Of a stretch of 41,837 bases of DNA, positions 31,360-38,999 are shown piece after piece. The notes under the pieces are model-generated. The model did not search any database. It saw only the letters and a program-made list of their open reading frames with translations, and was not told the DNA's origin. A program made the translations under genes and the position numbers. The DNA is from a virus. Each line of letters begins with the position of its first letter. Positions within the stretch are counted from its first letter, which is position 1. The DNA lies in the IMG/VR virus record IMGVR_UViG_3300035680_000025, positions 1 to 41,837 of that record; one strand, given 5' to 3'.

Positions 31360-31938
31360 CTACCGATTCACTGCTTCGTGGTGCATTGCATCGTATCCCC
31401 AAAAAGCACCAGCGGCAATCCACCCCTCACGGGCAAAGCATTCCATAATCTCCAATGGCATATCTGATTTCATTGGCCAGCTATCGCGGAAAGTATTATC
31501 ATCGGCATCCAAATCAATGGCAGCACCATAGGCATGTAGAGAATAAGAAGAACCTCCACGCTTCAAGCGGAAATTGAAAACGCCCCCATAATCTTCAGCT
31601 TCATCTTTAATATCTGGATATTTTGGAATTATATCCTTAATGTTGTTCAATACCCTCAAAAGAGAATCCACACATTTCTTATTAACACGGGTTTTAGTAA
31701 CCAATTTACCACCATAATACATTGGGTATGGAAAGTTGATCATTACGAGATTTGATTCGTCTCCGGGTTTTCCGTAAAATTTAGTTAAGGATGCTTGATC
31801 ACTTTTTGGCCATGGGTTGTTCTTAGGCATCAGAGAGCGTAGATATGTTTTACATGCGGCTTGTGATTTCGGACCCCAAAATCCATCAACAGTTGTTCCG
31901 ATTTTTTTCTGCATTTTTTTAATTTCATCGCTATTCAT
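31360..31938 (-). CDS. Endolysin: peptidoglycan-binding domain plus M15 peptidase
   Basis: The 192-residue lysis enzyme has an N-terminal peptidoglycan-binding repeat (IKKMQKKIGTTVDGFWGPKS then QAACKTYL, about 6-33). A metallopeptidase domain of the M15 (VanY/DacA-like) family follows, with SSYSLHAYGAAIDLDADDN (His-x6-Asp zinc ligands) and YDAMHHEAV (the third His ligand). It should cleave peptide cross-links in cell-wall peptidoglycan. There is no signal sequence or membrane helix, so a holin is needed; none is certain here. TAAGTA (31949-31944) lies five bases before the ATG. It sits next to a DUF1353 gene often found with lysis genes. Confidence 0.85.
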   Translation of the reverse strand: MNSDEIKKMQKKIGTTVDGFWGPKSQAACKTYLRSLMPKNNPWPKSDQASLTKFYGKPGDESNLVMINFPYPMYYGGKLVTKTRVNKKCVDSLLRVLNNIKDIIPKYPDIKDEAEDYGGVFNFRLKRGGSSYSLHAYGAAIDLDADDNTFRDSWPMKSDMPLEIMECFAREGWIAAGAFWGYDAMHHEAVNR

Positions 31939-31946
31939 AAAAATAC

Positions 31947-32354
31947 TTAGTCCAATCCATATTTTTCAAATCTCTTTCTCCAGATAAAATAAGAACCCGC
32001 AACAACAGCAGAATAAATCGTCCATCTCATGGGAAGAGATACCCCAGCCTCTTTCATCAATTCTAAAAACATCCAGTTGGATTCCTTCCAAGTGAATTTG
32101 TCGTTGAATGGAGAGAAGCACCAATCATGAATCAGAGCCGCTGGAAAAGCTCCTCCAAATGGCCCGACAATTGGCCAAGCGAATTTCGGGGAACTGATCC
32201 CATCAGTGATGAATCCTTTCTTTACGGTGATGAGATGATTCTTATAAAAACAGCGAAAATTCTCCCCCAACTCAAATTTTCGGGTTCCTTTATGGATACC
32301 CAAATCTTTCAGATATATCGTATCAGGAAAGGTGTTTTTATTAACGGTGGTCAT
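31947..32354 (-). CDS. DUF1353 family protein
   Basis: The 135-residue protein follows the DUF1353 pattern found in many phages beside lysis or structural genes. LITVKKGFITDGISSPKFAW is followed by IVGPFGGAFPAALIHDWCFS (the G-x-x-x-PAA-x-IHDW motif), ESNWMFLELMKEAGVSLPMR and a final hydrophobic AVVAGSYFIW helix. The conserved His-Asp and Asp residues suggest an enzyme, but no activity is known to me. TAAATA (32365-32360) lies five bases before the ATG. Its position upstream of the endolysin on the same strand hints at a lysis or virion role. Confidence 0.72.
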   Translation of the reverse strand: MTTVNKNTFPDTIYLKDLGIHKGTRKFELGENFRCFYKNHLITVKKGFITDGISSPKFAWPIVGPFGGAFPAALIHDWCFSPFNDKFTWKESNWMFLELMKEAGVSLPMRWTIYSAVVAGSYFIWRKRFEKYGLD

Positions 32355-32367
32355 AATAATATTTAGC

Positions 32368-32395
32368 TTGACATTGGGAAATATTTTATTATAGT
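32368..32395 (+). promoter_or_regulatory. Sigma70-type promoter abutting the thyX start
   Basis: TTGACA (32368-32373), 16-bp spacer, TATAGT (32390-32395), then seven bases to the ATG at 32403. GTG 32394 and ATG 32397 in the same frame fall in or just after the -10 box and would be upstream of transcription. It diverges from the late-type element of the DUF1353 gene only two bases away. Confidence 0.7.
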
Positions 32396-32402
32396 GATGG
32401 AA

Positions 32403-33038
32403 ATGAAAGCAGAACTAATGAATTATTTTGGAGACGATTTAATGATCGTCAATGCGGCTAGAGTTTCTTTTGGGAAAAATAAAAATATTTTGGATGAGAA
32501 AGATGAAAAGCTGATCAAGTATTTAGTGGAGCATAAACACACAGCACCTTTTCGACATCCCCAATTACAATTCAGAATTGAATGTCCTATCTTTGTGGAA
32601 CGACAGCTTTTCAAACATCAGGTAGGATTATCAGCCAACAGTATTAGTGGTAGATATGTGGATTTCTCCGATAATTATTATCATGTTGAGGAGCTTAGAC
32701 AACAATCGTCTTCGTCCAAACAAGGGAGTGATGGGTTGTTGAATAGACCGGATTTGATTAGCCAAATGGATCATCATATTACATTGGGTAAGAAATTGTA
32801 TAAGGAATTGTGTGATGCTGGTGTTGCCAAAGAACAAGCTAGAGTTATCCTGCCGCTTTGTTTGGAGACGCAATTTATCTGGACTGGATCGTTGTTGGCA
32901 TTCATTCATATGTGGAAATTGCGGTTGAAAAGTGACACCCAACAAGAAACAAGAGAAATTGCCCAACAGATGTTTGATCTTGTTAAAAACATCGAGGGGA
33001 ACCCGTTTGAACACACTTTAAACGCTTGGGGATATTAA
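32403..33038 (+). CDS. thyX: Flavin-dependent thymidylate synthase ThyX
   Basis: The 211-residue enzyme makes dTMP from dUMP using FAD and methylenetetrahydrofolate. It starts MKAELMNYFGDDLMIVNAAR and contains HKHTAPFRHPQLQFRIECPI. The ThyX motif region is RQLFKHQVGLSANSISGRY (67-85); where most ThyX have RHR, this has Lys71-His-Gln73. Later come EQARVILPLCLETQFIWTGS and an RLKSDTQQETREIA segment with the usual Arg/Gln substrate residues. Its start is fixed by the sigma70-type promoter. With nrdA/nrdB it completes a dNTP supply route, although it lies on the other strand with a different promoter class. Confidence 0.9.
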   Translation: MKAELMNYFGDDLMIVNAARVSFGKNKNILDEKDEKLIKYLVEHKHTAPFRHPQLQFRIECPIFVERQLFKHQVGLSANSISGRYVDFSDNYYHVEELRQQSSSSKQGSDGLLNRPDLISQMDHHITLGKKLYKELCDAGVAKEQARVILPLCLETQFIWTGSLLAFIHMWKLRLKSDTQQETREIAQQMFDLVKNIEGNPFEHTLNAWGY

Positions 33039-33039
33039 T

Positions 33040-33417
33040 ATGATTACAATATTAGCAGGATCAAGAGAGGGTGTCCATTACGATGATATCCTAAAAGCCA
33101 TGGAAACCTGCCCATGGTCGCCCACAGAAGTCGTGTCAGGCAAAGCCCGTGGGGTTGATACTATGGGAGAACAGTGGGCAATGGAAAATAATATTCCAAT
33201 TAAAGAATTTCCTGCCGATTGGAAAAATCTAGGGAGGTCTGCTGGATATCGTAGAAATGAACAAATGGGAGATTATGCCGATGCTCTCATAGCTGTGTGG
33301 GATGGCTCAAGTAGAGGAACTGCACACATGATCAAATATGCCAAAGAAAAAGGTTTGAAAGTGTTTGTCCATGATTTAAGTAAAATCAATGAATACAAAT
33401 TTCAAGATTGGATATAA
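33040..33417 (+). CDS. SLOG-domain protein (DUF2493-like)
   Basis: The 125-residue Rossmann-like protein has MITILAGSREGVHYDDIL, EVVSGKARGVDTMGEQWA, IKEFPADWKNLGRSAGYRRN and EQMGDYADALIAVWDGSSRG ending in the TAHMIKYAKEKG helix. This set (AG-S/G-R, SGxARGxD, RN-xxM, AD-x-xIAxWDG-S-xGT) is that of the YspA/DUF2493 branch of the SLOG superfamily, which binds nucleotides or nucleotide-derived signals. In phages its function is unknown. It begins two bases after the thyX stop and so shares its transcript. Its 3' end overlaps the next small gene by 29 bases. Confidence 0.78.
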   Translation: MITILAGSREGVHYDDILKAMETCPWSPTEVVSGKARGVDTMGEQWAMENNIPIKEFPADWKNLGRSAGYRRNEQMGDYADALIAVWDGSSRGTAHMIKYAKEKGLKVFVHDLSKINEYKFQDWI

Positions 33418-33574
33418 AGTTCAAGACCCGAAATGGGGGATGTGTGAGATTGGAAGTGAGGGTTCTATGATTGAAAGTGGGGAGATTGCTTATGTGGCAA
33501 TTCCTCTTGAAGAAAGATATAAAGGTTGGGGTAAATTTTGTTTACTTGAAAAAGATTTGGAACTCATTAAATAA
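33389..33574 (+). CDS. Hypothetical protein, 61 aa
   Basis: This small protein starts inside the SLOG gene (ATG 33389) and has a compact beta pattern: FKIGYKVQDPKWGMCEIGSE, SGEIAYVAIPLEERYKGWGK, FCLLEKDLELIK. The aromatic and Gly spacing suggests a small SH3-like or CarD-like barrel. I cannot assign a family. The start choice is uncertain because of the overlap. The TAAATA at 33568-33573 at its end may belong to the next gene. Confidence 0.5.
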   Translation: MNTNFKIGYKVQDPKWGMCEIGSEGSMIESGEIAYVAIPLEERYKGWGKFCLLEKDLELIK

Positions 33575-33581
33575 TTTCGTT

Positions 33582-33779
33582 ATGATTAAAATTCTAAAAA
33601 ATAATAGTGTTCAATTGTGCTGCAAAGGAAAAAGTTGCCCTATCGTTACTGAACTTGCTGATGGAATGGTGGAGATTGTGGATGATAACGGCAATCGTAT
33701 CGTAGTCCGCAAGGAAGAAGCCCTCTTGATTTCCGATGGGGTGAAAACGATTGATAGTCAGAAATTGATCCTTGGATGA
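33582..33779 (+). CDS. Conserved small phage protein, 65 aa
   Basis: The protein reads MIKILKNNSVQLCCKGKSCP, IVTELADGMVEIVDDNGNRI, VVRKEEALLISDGVKTI. A similar short Cys-containing protein (QLCC-x-GKSCP, then a D-DG-N-x-V-x-(V/L)-KKEEA-x-L pattern) seems familiar from T4-like phages, but I know no function. Four clustered cysteines might bind zinc. TAAATA (33568-33573) lies eight bases before the ATG, so the leader would be very short. The longer upstream frame is low quality. Its stop overlaps the next ATG. Confidence 0.62.
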   Translation: MIKILKNNSVQLCCKGKSCPIVTELADGMVEIVDDNGNRIVVRKEEALLISDGVKTIDSQKLILG

Positions 33780-34084
33780 GCCTTTGGTTTCAATCATTTG
33801 TTTTAATTGGCTGTTGTTTGATCCTGAAATACGGATCAATCCTTGAGCCTATTCGTGTCTTTCTCAGACAATGGGAATTCTTTGAAAAGCTTCTCAAGTG
33901 CTGTATGTGTATGGGCTTTTGGGTGGGAGTATTCTTTGGAATATTCTGGTCTGCCCACATTTGGGAGATTCCGCTTTGGGGATTCTACGCATCTGTAATC
34001 TGCTGGTTTGCAGACTATCTGACGATGGTGCTTGACAAATATCTGGATGATGGTAAAGTGGAGGATGAAGAAATTACCAAATAA
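33776..34084 (+). CDS. Small membrane protein, 102 aa
   Basis: The protein has two or three hydrophobic segments: WFQSFVLIGCCLIL, CCMCMGFWVGVFFGIFW and IWEIPLWGFYASVICWFADY. A KLLKCCMCMGFWVGVFFG motif recalls the C-x-x-C-x-G-F-W-x-G pattern of small phage inner-membrane proteins. The C-terminus is acidic and cytoplasmic (KYLDDGKVEDEEITK). It could be a holin candidate by size and topology, but it sits in the thyX unit rather than next to the endolysin. ATGA couples it to the previous gene. A promoter for the next gene lies in its last codons. Confidence 0.62.
   Translation: MSLWFQSFVLIGCCLILKYGSILEPIRVFLRQWEFFEKLLKCCMCMGFWVGVFFGIFWSAHIWEIPLWGFYASVICWFADYLTMVLDKYLDDGKVEDEEITK
34032..34059 (+). 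promoter_or_regulatory. Sigma70-type promoter abutting a start codon, inside the upstream gene
   Basis: TTGACA (34032-34037), 16-bp spacer, TAAAGT (34054-34059), then GGAGG and ATG at 34065. The GGAGG touches the ATG with no spacer, so it cannot serve as an ordinary Shine-Dalgarno site. The promoter is embedded in the end of the membrane-protein gene. Confidence 0.5.
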
Positions 34085-34370
34085 TTTTCATCAGAAAACG
34101 ATTGAAGAAAAATCACAGTATTTTCATTCTTTATCTGACAAAGATGTGTATGATTTATCACCATCTATGTCTTTTATATTTTATAAAACCAATAACATCG
34201 AGGGATGTTTATATGATGGATGGTATTATGATAAGGTTGTAATTAATAAAAATGCCTCAACATATCAACAAAAATTAATTTGTAAGGTAGTGGAAAAATA
34301 TTATGGGTTTTTGAAATGGGATGACATATTGGGATCGCAAAAAATAGTTAATCACATTAAAACATTATGA
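34065..34370 (+). CDS. Hypothetical protein, 101 aa
   Basis: The product starts MKKLPNNFHQKTIEEKSQYF and has a Tyr-rich middle (GCLYDGWYYDKVVINKNAST) and a helix near the end (QKLICKVVEKYYGFLKWDDI). It is not recognised. The longer frame has earlier TTG and ATG codons, but these lie in or upstream of the promoter at 34032-34059, so ATG 34065 is the only start consistent with it. It overlaps the membrane-protein gene by 20 bases. The next small gene begins in its stop (ATGA). Confidence 0.58.
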   Translation: MKKLPNNFHQKTIEEKSQYFHSLSDKDVYDLSPSMSFIFYKTNNIEGCLYDGWYYDKVVINKNASTYQQKLICKVVEKYYGFLKWDDILGSQKIVNHIKTL

Positions 34371-34540
34371 ATAAAAAACATCCACATTATAAGGCAACTG
34401 TTGTGAGATACAGAGGGATCGGTGGCGGATTTAAAATTAAATGCAAAGACGGATCATTGTCTGATGAAACATACGGAACTAGGAAAGGTGCGGAGAAAAT
34501 GATCAACGGAACATTTGGAAGTGCTGGAGGTATTAGATGA
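34367..34540 (+). CDS. Hypothetical small basic protein, 57 aa
   Basis: The protein reads MNKKHPHYKATVVRYRGIGG, GFKIKCKDGSLSDETYGTRK, GAEKMINGTFGSAGGIR. It is basic, Gly-rich and has a strand-turn-strand then helix pattern, like a very small nucleic-acid binding domain. Both ends overlap neighbouring genes as ATGA, which supports it as a real gene despite its size. I know no family. Confidence 0.5.
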   Translation: MNKKHPHYKATVVRYRGIGGGFKIKCKDGSLSDETYGTRKGAEKMINGTFGSAGGIR

Positions 34541-34599
34541 AAACAAAGGAAGAGCTTTTAGAGGAATGGAAAGATGATGATAATGTGGAAGGTGAATGA
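34537..34599 (+). CDS. Possible 20-aa acidic peptide
   Basis: ATGA overlap at 34537 opens a 20-residue frame (MKTKEELLEEWKDDDNVEGE) that ends at 34599. The overlap and the natural acidic composition favour translation, but it is short enough to be chance. After it, 34600-34653 holds only the late-type element of the next gene. Confidence 0.3.
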   Translation: MKTKEELLEEWKDDDNVEGE

Positions 34600-34653
34600 G
34601 TGTAAGAATGCTGGATTAAAAACTAGATTATTATAAAGTGATTAAATAATCAA

Positions 34654-35418
34654 ATGGAAAGCTTCAAGACATTTTACGAAAAATTTGTAAACGGGGAACT
34701 CCCCCCAACCAACCGTAGGCGTAGGATGCTTCTGGAGGCGCAATACACTTACCCATCCACCGGAGATAAGGCGATAATGGATTTATATGCCTTATATGCC
34801 CTGTGGTGGGAGCTTGGAGGGGGTAAGGCTTCTTATGGCTACGAAGACACCAACGTTCGCAATTATAAGGTCAGGGAAAAGGTTGACCGCTATTTTGAGG
34901 AAGCTCTGGTGGTTATTTCCAATACCCTTTTGGAAGAATCCAAGGAAGCCATTGCAGATGAAGCTGAAAATATCTTCGACGAATACCTAATCCCCTCTCA
35001 AGTGGTGGTGGATTGGTTTAAGGAAAATGATATGATGCCAAAATTGGCAAAAGCTTATAATGGCGGTAAAGGGGGAATTTGGTTCTCCGTGTTTGATTAT
35101 GGGGATACCCTTGATATATTATCCGCGCCATTTTGGGAACAATATGCAAATCTTTATGGTGGGGATAAATGGGTGACTATTACGGAAACCACCCGCCAAC
35201 TGGATAATGCTATTCGTAGGGAGAAGGTTCAAAATCTTATGAACGCCTTTGTCAAATTCATGGACTTGGAACACAATACTGGAAGTCTTTATTCCAAACT
35301 TAAAAGAATGAAAGTATCCAAGGAAACACTTGATCTTCGGGCGGGGTTCCGTTCAGCGGAGGATTTTAAACCGCATGTCAGTCCCCAAGTGGCGAAGCTG
35401 ATTGGGCTTGTGAGATAA
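34654..35418 (+). CDS. Hypothetical protein, 254 aa
   Basis: This soluble, helical, charged protein begins MESFKTFYEKFVNGELPPTN followed by a basic RRRR patch. It has DLYALYALWWELGGGKASYG, an acidic helix (EESKEAIADEAENIFDEYLI) and a Gly/Trp/Tyr-rich centre (AYNGGKGGIWFSVFDYGDTL). The start resembles proteins of the same phages that open with a short helix plus Pro-Pro, but I cannot name it. TAAATA (34643-34648) lies five bases before the ATG, so it is probably a late gene. It converges with the CCA enzyme gene across an inverted repeat. Confidence 0.65.
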   Translation: MESFKTFYEKFVNGELPPTNRRRRMLLEAQYTYPSTGDKAIMDLYALYALWWELGGGKASYGYEDTNVRNYKVREKVDRYFEEALVVISNTLLEESKEAIADEAENIFDEYLIPSQVVVDWFKENDMMPKLAKAYNGGKGGIWFSVFDYGDTLDILSAPFWEQYANLYGGDKWVTITETTRQLDNAIRREKVQNLMNAFVKFMDLEHNTGSLYSKLKRMKVSKETLDLRAGFRSAEDFKPHVSPQVAKLIGLVR

Positions 35419-36942
35419 TTAATTCAATGAATGAAAATATGTAACCCATTCATTGAATTGGTTCCCCTTCAAAATACCGGAAGCAATTGTTTTCATTTCC
35501 TCTTCATTCGGTTCCCTACCAGCATTCAATTCTTCTAGAACATATTCTTGCAAGGCTGCTGTGATATCCTTGAATTTGGATTTATCCTTGACAAGAATTG
35601 GAAACCATTGCATTAATTTATCACCACTGAAATATTGTTTCAGAAGTTTTCTGGTGTCATCTTCCGATCCTCCAATGTTGGAAACCTTCTCTTCCGCCCT
35701 TTTGATCTTCTCCCAAAATTCCTGTTTATTGAAAAGACCAGAACCACGGGATGCTTCATCACAGTAACCAACTGCTTTGATGGTTTCCCATGATGGATTC
35801 TGAATCAGCTTGGTGAGAGTCTTGATATTCAATTTATCTAAATTGTGAACAAGCATATGTTTATCAACTGCTGCCAATATGTTCTTTTTATCTTGGGGGG
35901 ATAATTCCGCAAAACGCAATCTTTTGAAAATTTCCTCAACAATGGGAACTCCCGCCGATTCGTGTCCATGATAATTACTGAAACCATTATCTTTCTTTCC
36001 TCTGGTAGTGGCTTTCCCGAAGTCATGGAAGAGAACTGCCAGATTGATCACAGGGTCTTTGTATGGTGATGCCTTTAGACATTCATAGATGTGTCCCAGA
36101 ACTTGGGAATCCCCTTCGGGGTGGTGTTGTGGGTCGTGATCATATCCTTCCATCGTGGTAAATTCGGGAAGGATATCATGGAGGATTTTGGTGTCCTGTA
36201 ATTTCTTTAGGAAATTCGCAAGCGTTTGTCCCGTTTTGGCGGATTTGAAAAATTCCTTGGAAATGCTTTCTTGGGAAATTGCCTTGGGGTCTTGGAGGAG
36301 ATGCTTCAATTCAATTGCGGCAGCTTTGGTATTATCCTCAATTTCAAAATCCATCTTGGCGGCAAAACGAAAGACACGGAGGATTCTCGTAGCGTCTTCC
36401 AGAAATCTTTGTTTTGCGTCTCCCACGGCACGGACGATCTTGTTCTTCAAATCTTCCAGACCACCTTGGTAATCCACGATCTTACCCTCTTCATCCAACC
36501 CGAAAGAATTGATTGTTAAATCTCGCCGCTCCGTATCCTTTTCAAATGAATCTGTTTCTGTTGATATGTTGGATTGTCTTCCAATATCGCCGGAGTCGGT
36601 TCTGAATTTTGCCAGATCATAAACATAACCTTTCCAGAGAATGGCATACACGGGTTGGGAATCGTTCTTGGAAATATTTCTCAATTCAAAATGTTTTTCC
36701 AATTCTTCCACGGGAATATTGGTAGCCAAATCCACATCATCAATTGCGTTACCCATGAGTAGATCACGGGGAACTCCCCCAACGATATAGATTTCTCCTT
36801 GTAATTTTGCCTTGATATTCTTCATCAAATCCAAAGCAACTTGGAGTTCTTCCGATTCTTTGACAGCGGTATTCCACTTCTCATCAAAATCCTCCACGTA
36901 TTCACGCATGAGTCGGTGATATAATTTATGAAATCTTTCCAT
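35419..36942 (-). CDS. cca: CCA-adding enzyme / tRNA nucleotidyltransferase with HD domain
   Basis: The 507-residue protein is a class II nucleotidyltransferase: EIYIVGGVPRDLLMGNAIDD and VDLAT (50-74, GG with the DVD metal-binding pair at 69-71), RRDLTINSFGLDEEGKIVDY and RFLEDATRILRVFRFAAKMD. The C-terminal half has an HD-type region (LAVLFHDFGKATTR, SNYHGHESAG). It adds or repairs the 3' CCA of tRNAs. The gene is about 2 kb from a seven-tRNA array in which two tRNAs lack an encoded CCA. ATG 36942 is used; an in-frame start 69 bases upstream lies inside the previous gene. A poly(A) polymerase of the same fold is the main alternative. Confidence 0.82.
   Translation of the reverse strand: MERFHKLYHRLMREYVEDFDEKWNTAVKESEELQVALDLMKNIKAKLQGEIYIVGGVPRDLLMGNAIDDVDLATNIPVEELEKHFELRNISKNDSQPVYAILWKGYVYDLAKFRTDSGDIGRQSNISTETDSFEKDTERRDLTINSFGLDEEGKIVDYQGGLEDLKNKIVRAVGDAKQRFLEDATRILRVFRFAAKMDFEIEDNTKAAAIELKHLLQDPKAISQESISKEFFKSAKTGQTLANFLKKLQDTKILHDILPEFTTMEGYDHDPQHHPEGDSQVLGHIYECLKASPYKDPVINLAVLFHDFGKATTRGKKDNGFSNYHGHESAGVPIVEEIFKRLRFAELSPQDKKNILAAVDKHMLVHNLDKLNIKTLTKLIQNPSWETIKAVGYCDEASRGSGLFNKQEFWEKIKRAEEKVSNIGGSEDDTRKLLKQYFSGDKLMQWFPILVKDKSKFKDITAALQEYVLEELNAGREPNEEEMKTIASGILKGNQFNEWVTYFHSLN
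35421..35459. terminator. Perfect inverted repeat between convergent genes
   Basis: A 13-bp perfect inverted repeat (aattcaatgaatg at 35421-35433, cattcattgaatt at 35447-35459) with a 13-nt loop spans the junction of two convergent genes and forms the last codons of the CCA enzyme. It has no T-tract, so it may be a 3'-end stabilising stem for both transcripts rather than a classic terminator. Confidence 0.5.
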
Positions 36943-36946
36943 ATTT

Positions 36947-38971
36947 TTATAGATATTTATAATAGAGTTTATACAATTGTGGATAATTGTATTTTTTGGA
37001 TAAATCTTCAAATTCTTCAGGGTTGGTTGCTACGGTTTTCAACATGTGTAAGGCATACAATCTAAAAGCATTTATAATGTGGGGATACATATCATCAACA
37101 AATTGAACGAATTGATAATTTTTATTATCCATTTTGGGAAAGAGCATTTTGAGATTTGTGAATTCCAAATCCCCATAATTGAAATGTGTATTACCCGACA
37201 ACATATAATCAACCCCATCCAGAGGATTGGAATACGACTCGAAAAATTTGTCAAATTGTAACTGCGCCGGATCATTATCCAACTTCGGTTTGAAATTTTC
37301 CATAGCCAGTTTTGTTATGATGTTTTCCAACACTCCTTTTGATTGACCATGTTTACTATCCATAACACCCTGAAGAGCATGGCGGAAATCCTCAAGAATA
37401 ATAAGTCTGCTTGGAAATCTTACAGTAAAGGATTTCCTGACATCGTTGCCTGAAATTGTCAGGGTGTCGAACGGTTCTTCTTCCATTTCAATATAATCTT
37501 CAATCATGGAGAAATTGCTATCTCCGCTTGCAGCGGTTTTTATAAACCCACCATCAATAAGCACTGTATAAAGCTCATCCTCATCATCCAACATATCCTC
37601 AATCTTATCGTCAAAATTCTTCATATAGTGACAATATGTATCAAATTTATCGGAATCATTATGATATTCCTCTTCTGAAAAGTGGATTTCCAAGCTGGTG
37701 TTGGTTAGGATCATTCGATATATGTTGATGTCGGTAGCGTCATATATGTATTGGAACAATTGGGAATACTCATAATCATCATCATATTTCCCATCCCTAG
37801 CTTTACTCACATCATAATCTTCAGCTTCCAACTCGACATCATCCGGTAAATTGAACTTGGTTAAATCGATGGTTGATGTTCCGCTTGCTTGGAAATATAC
37901 TTCTTCATCGTCCATCAAGTAATAATCAACACTACTATATGTCAACCTGCCGTTATATTCCTCTTTTATTTCTTCCAGTTCATCTTCCAGACCCAATTGG
38001 GAATGTCTGCTTTCCCCCCTTTCATCATCCCGATCATGGTTTATTCGTTTGAAATCGGATGAGTCTTGGGTGGATTCCTCATCCGTGAAATAATTGGCAA
38101 CCAGATCAAGGATTTCATCATCATAATAAGTTCCCCCCTTTTTCGTATAGGAATTACCACGGAAATCTTCGGGAGTGGTTGTTTGTTTATTTTTCAGATA
38201 ATTTACCAAGGATTTGTAGAAATTGGGGATTGCGGTATCTCCATATATCTTGGTATCGGGAATGGCAATCTCATCTCCGTAATCATCCACCAATCGACGA
38301 ACACGCAAACGGGACATGGGGCGCAATCCATATGCACCGGATATGCCCCTGTCGGAATCAACGAATATTTCCCTCTTCTGAAAGTCCTCTTCCGTAAGCT
38401 CATTGAAATCCTCTTCTCGCACCACATAAGCCACAGCACCTCCTGAAATGGCTTCTTGGATGGCACACTGGAAATATCCCCCACCTTGGGAATGACAGGA
38501 TGATATGTTGCGGTGATCGGACATGCGAACCACATCAATGGGAGCGCGGGAAAGGATGACTATGAATTCCGGTTTCTCAAACGCGGATTCCAGATTGTCC
38601 TTATACATTGCAAACCAATCCAGATATTTTTTCTTTTTATTCTCCGATACTTTCAGGGCAGCAATGGCTTTACCAATGTTGATTTTCTGTTCCTTGTGTT
38701 CCCCCTGCCCATATTTTGGATCAAGCTTTATTTTTCTGATGACTTCCCCTTTTTTCAAATCCACCTTGTCAAAATGCTGAATTCTTTTCAGGTCATCCAT
38801 GATACTCTGAGCCGTGATGTCCGTCCCGATTGGAAATGCCACACGCATTTTGTCTCCAAAAATATGATCAAAAGGTAAGACATCCGAATGTTGGTTGAGA
38901 TAATCCACGACCTTTTGGTTCATCTCTGTGATGAGGACGGATTCGTAGAGTTCTTGGAGTTGGAAAATCAT
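36947..38971 (-). CDS. Large conserved phage protein of unknown function, 674 aa
   Basis: The protein starts MIFQLQELYESVLITEMNQK. A central part has PEFIVILSRAPIDVVRMSDH, RNISSCHSQGGGYFQCAIQE, AISGGAVAYVVREEDFNEL and LRPMSRLRVRRLVDDYGDEI. This I recall as a conserved block (PIDxxRMSDH...SCH...Y...A) in large myophages, with no known role. The second half is very acidic (DDDEDE-rich runs). The His/Cys-rich SDH...CH segment might bind a metal or substrate. TAAATA (38982-38977) five bases before ATG 38971 sets the start; the longer frame runs into the tRNA array. The CCA gene follows four bases after its stop. Confidence 0.65.
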   Translation of the reverse strand: MIFQLQELYESVLITEMNQKVVDYLNQHSDVLPFDHIFGDKMRVAFPIGTDITAQSIMDDLKRIQHFDKVDLKKGEVIRKIKLDPKYGQGEHKEQKINIGKAIAALKVSENKKKKYLDWFAMYKDNLESAFEKPEFIVILSRAPIDVVRMSDHRNISSCHSQGGGYFQCAIQEAISGGAVAYVVREEDFNELTEEDFQKREIFVDSDRGISGAYGLRPMSRLRVRRLVDDYGDEIAIPDTKIYGDTAIPNFYKSLVNYLKNKQTTTPEDFRGNSYTKKGGTYYDDEILDLVANYFTDEESTQDSSDFKRINHDRDDERGESRHSQLGLEDELEEIKEEYNGRLTYSSVDYYLMDDEEVYFQASGTSTIDLTKFNLPDDVELEAEDYDVSKARDGKYDDDYEYSQLFQYIYDATDINIYRMILTNTSLEIHFSEEEYHNDSDKFDTYCHYMKNFDDKIEDMLDDEDELYTVLIDGGFIKTAASGDSNFSMIEDYIEMEEEPFDTLTISGNDVRKSFTVRFPSRLIILEDFRHALQGVMDSKHGQSKGVLENIITKLAMENFKPKLDNDPAQLQFDKFFESYSNPLDGVDYMLSGNTHFNYGDLEFTNLKMLFPKMDNKNYQFVQFVDDMYPHIINAFRLYALHMLKTVATNPEEFEDLSKKYNYPQLYKLYYKYL

Positions 38972-38999
38972 GTTATTATTTAAGGGATAATGTGGAAAA

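Noticed and set aside
33776-34084. Calling the small membrane protein a holin
   Set aside because: Size and topology fit, but it is in the thyX unit with a Cys motif unlike known holins and is not next to the endolysin.
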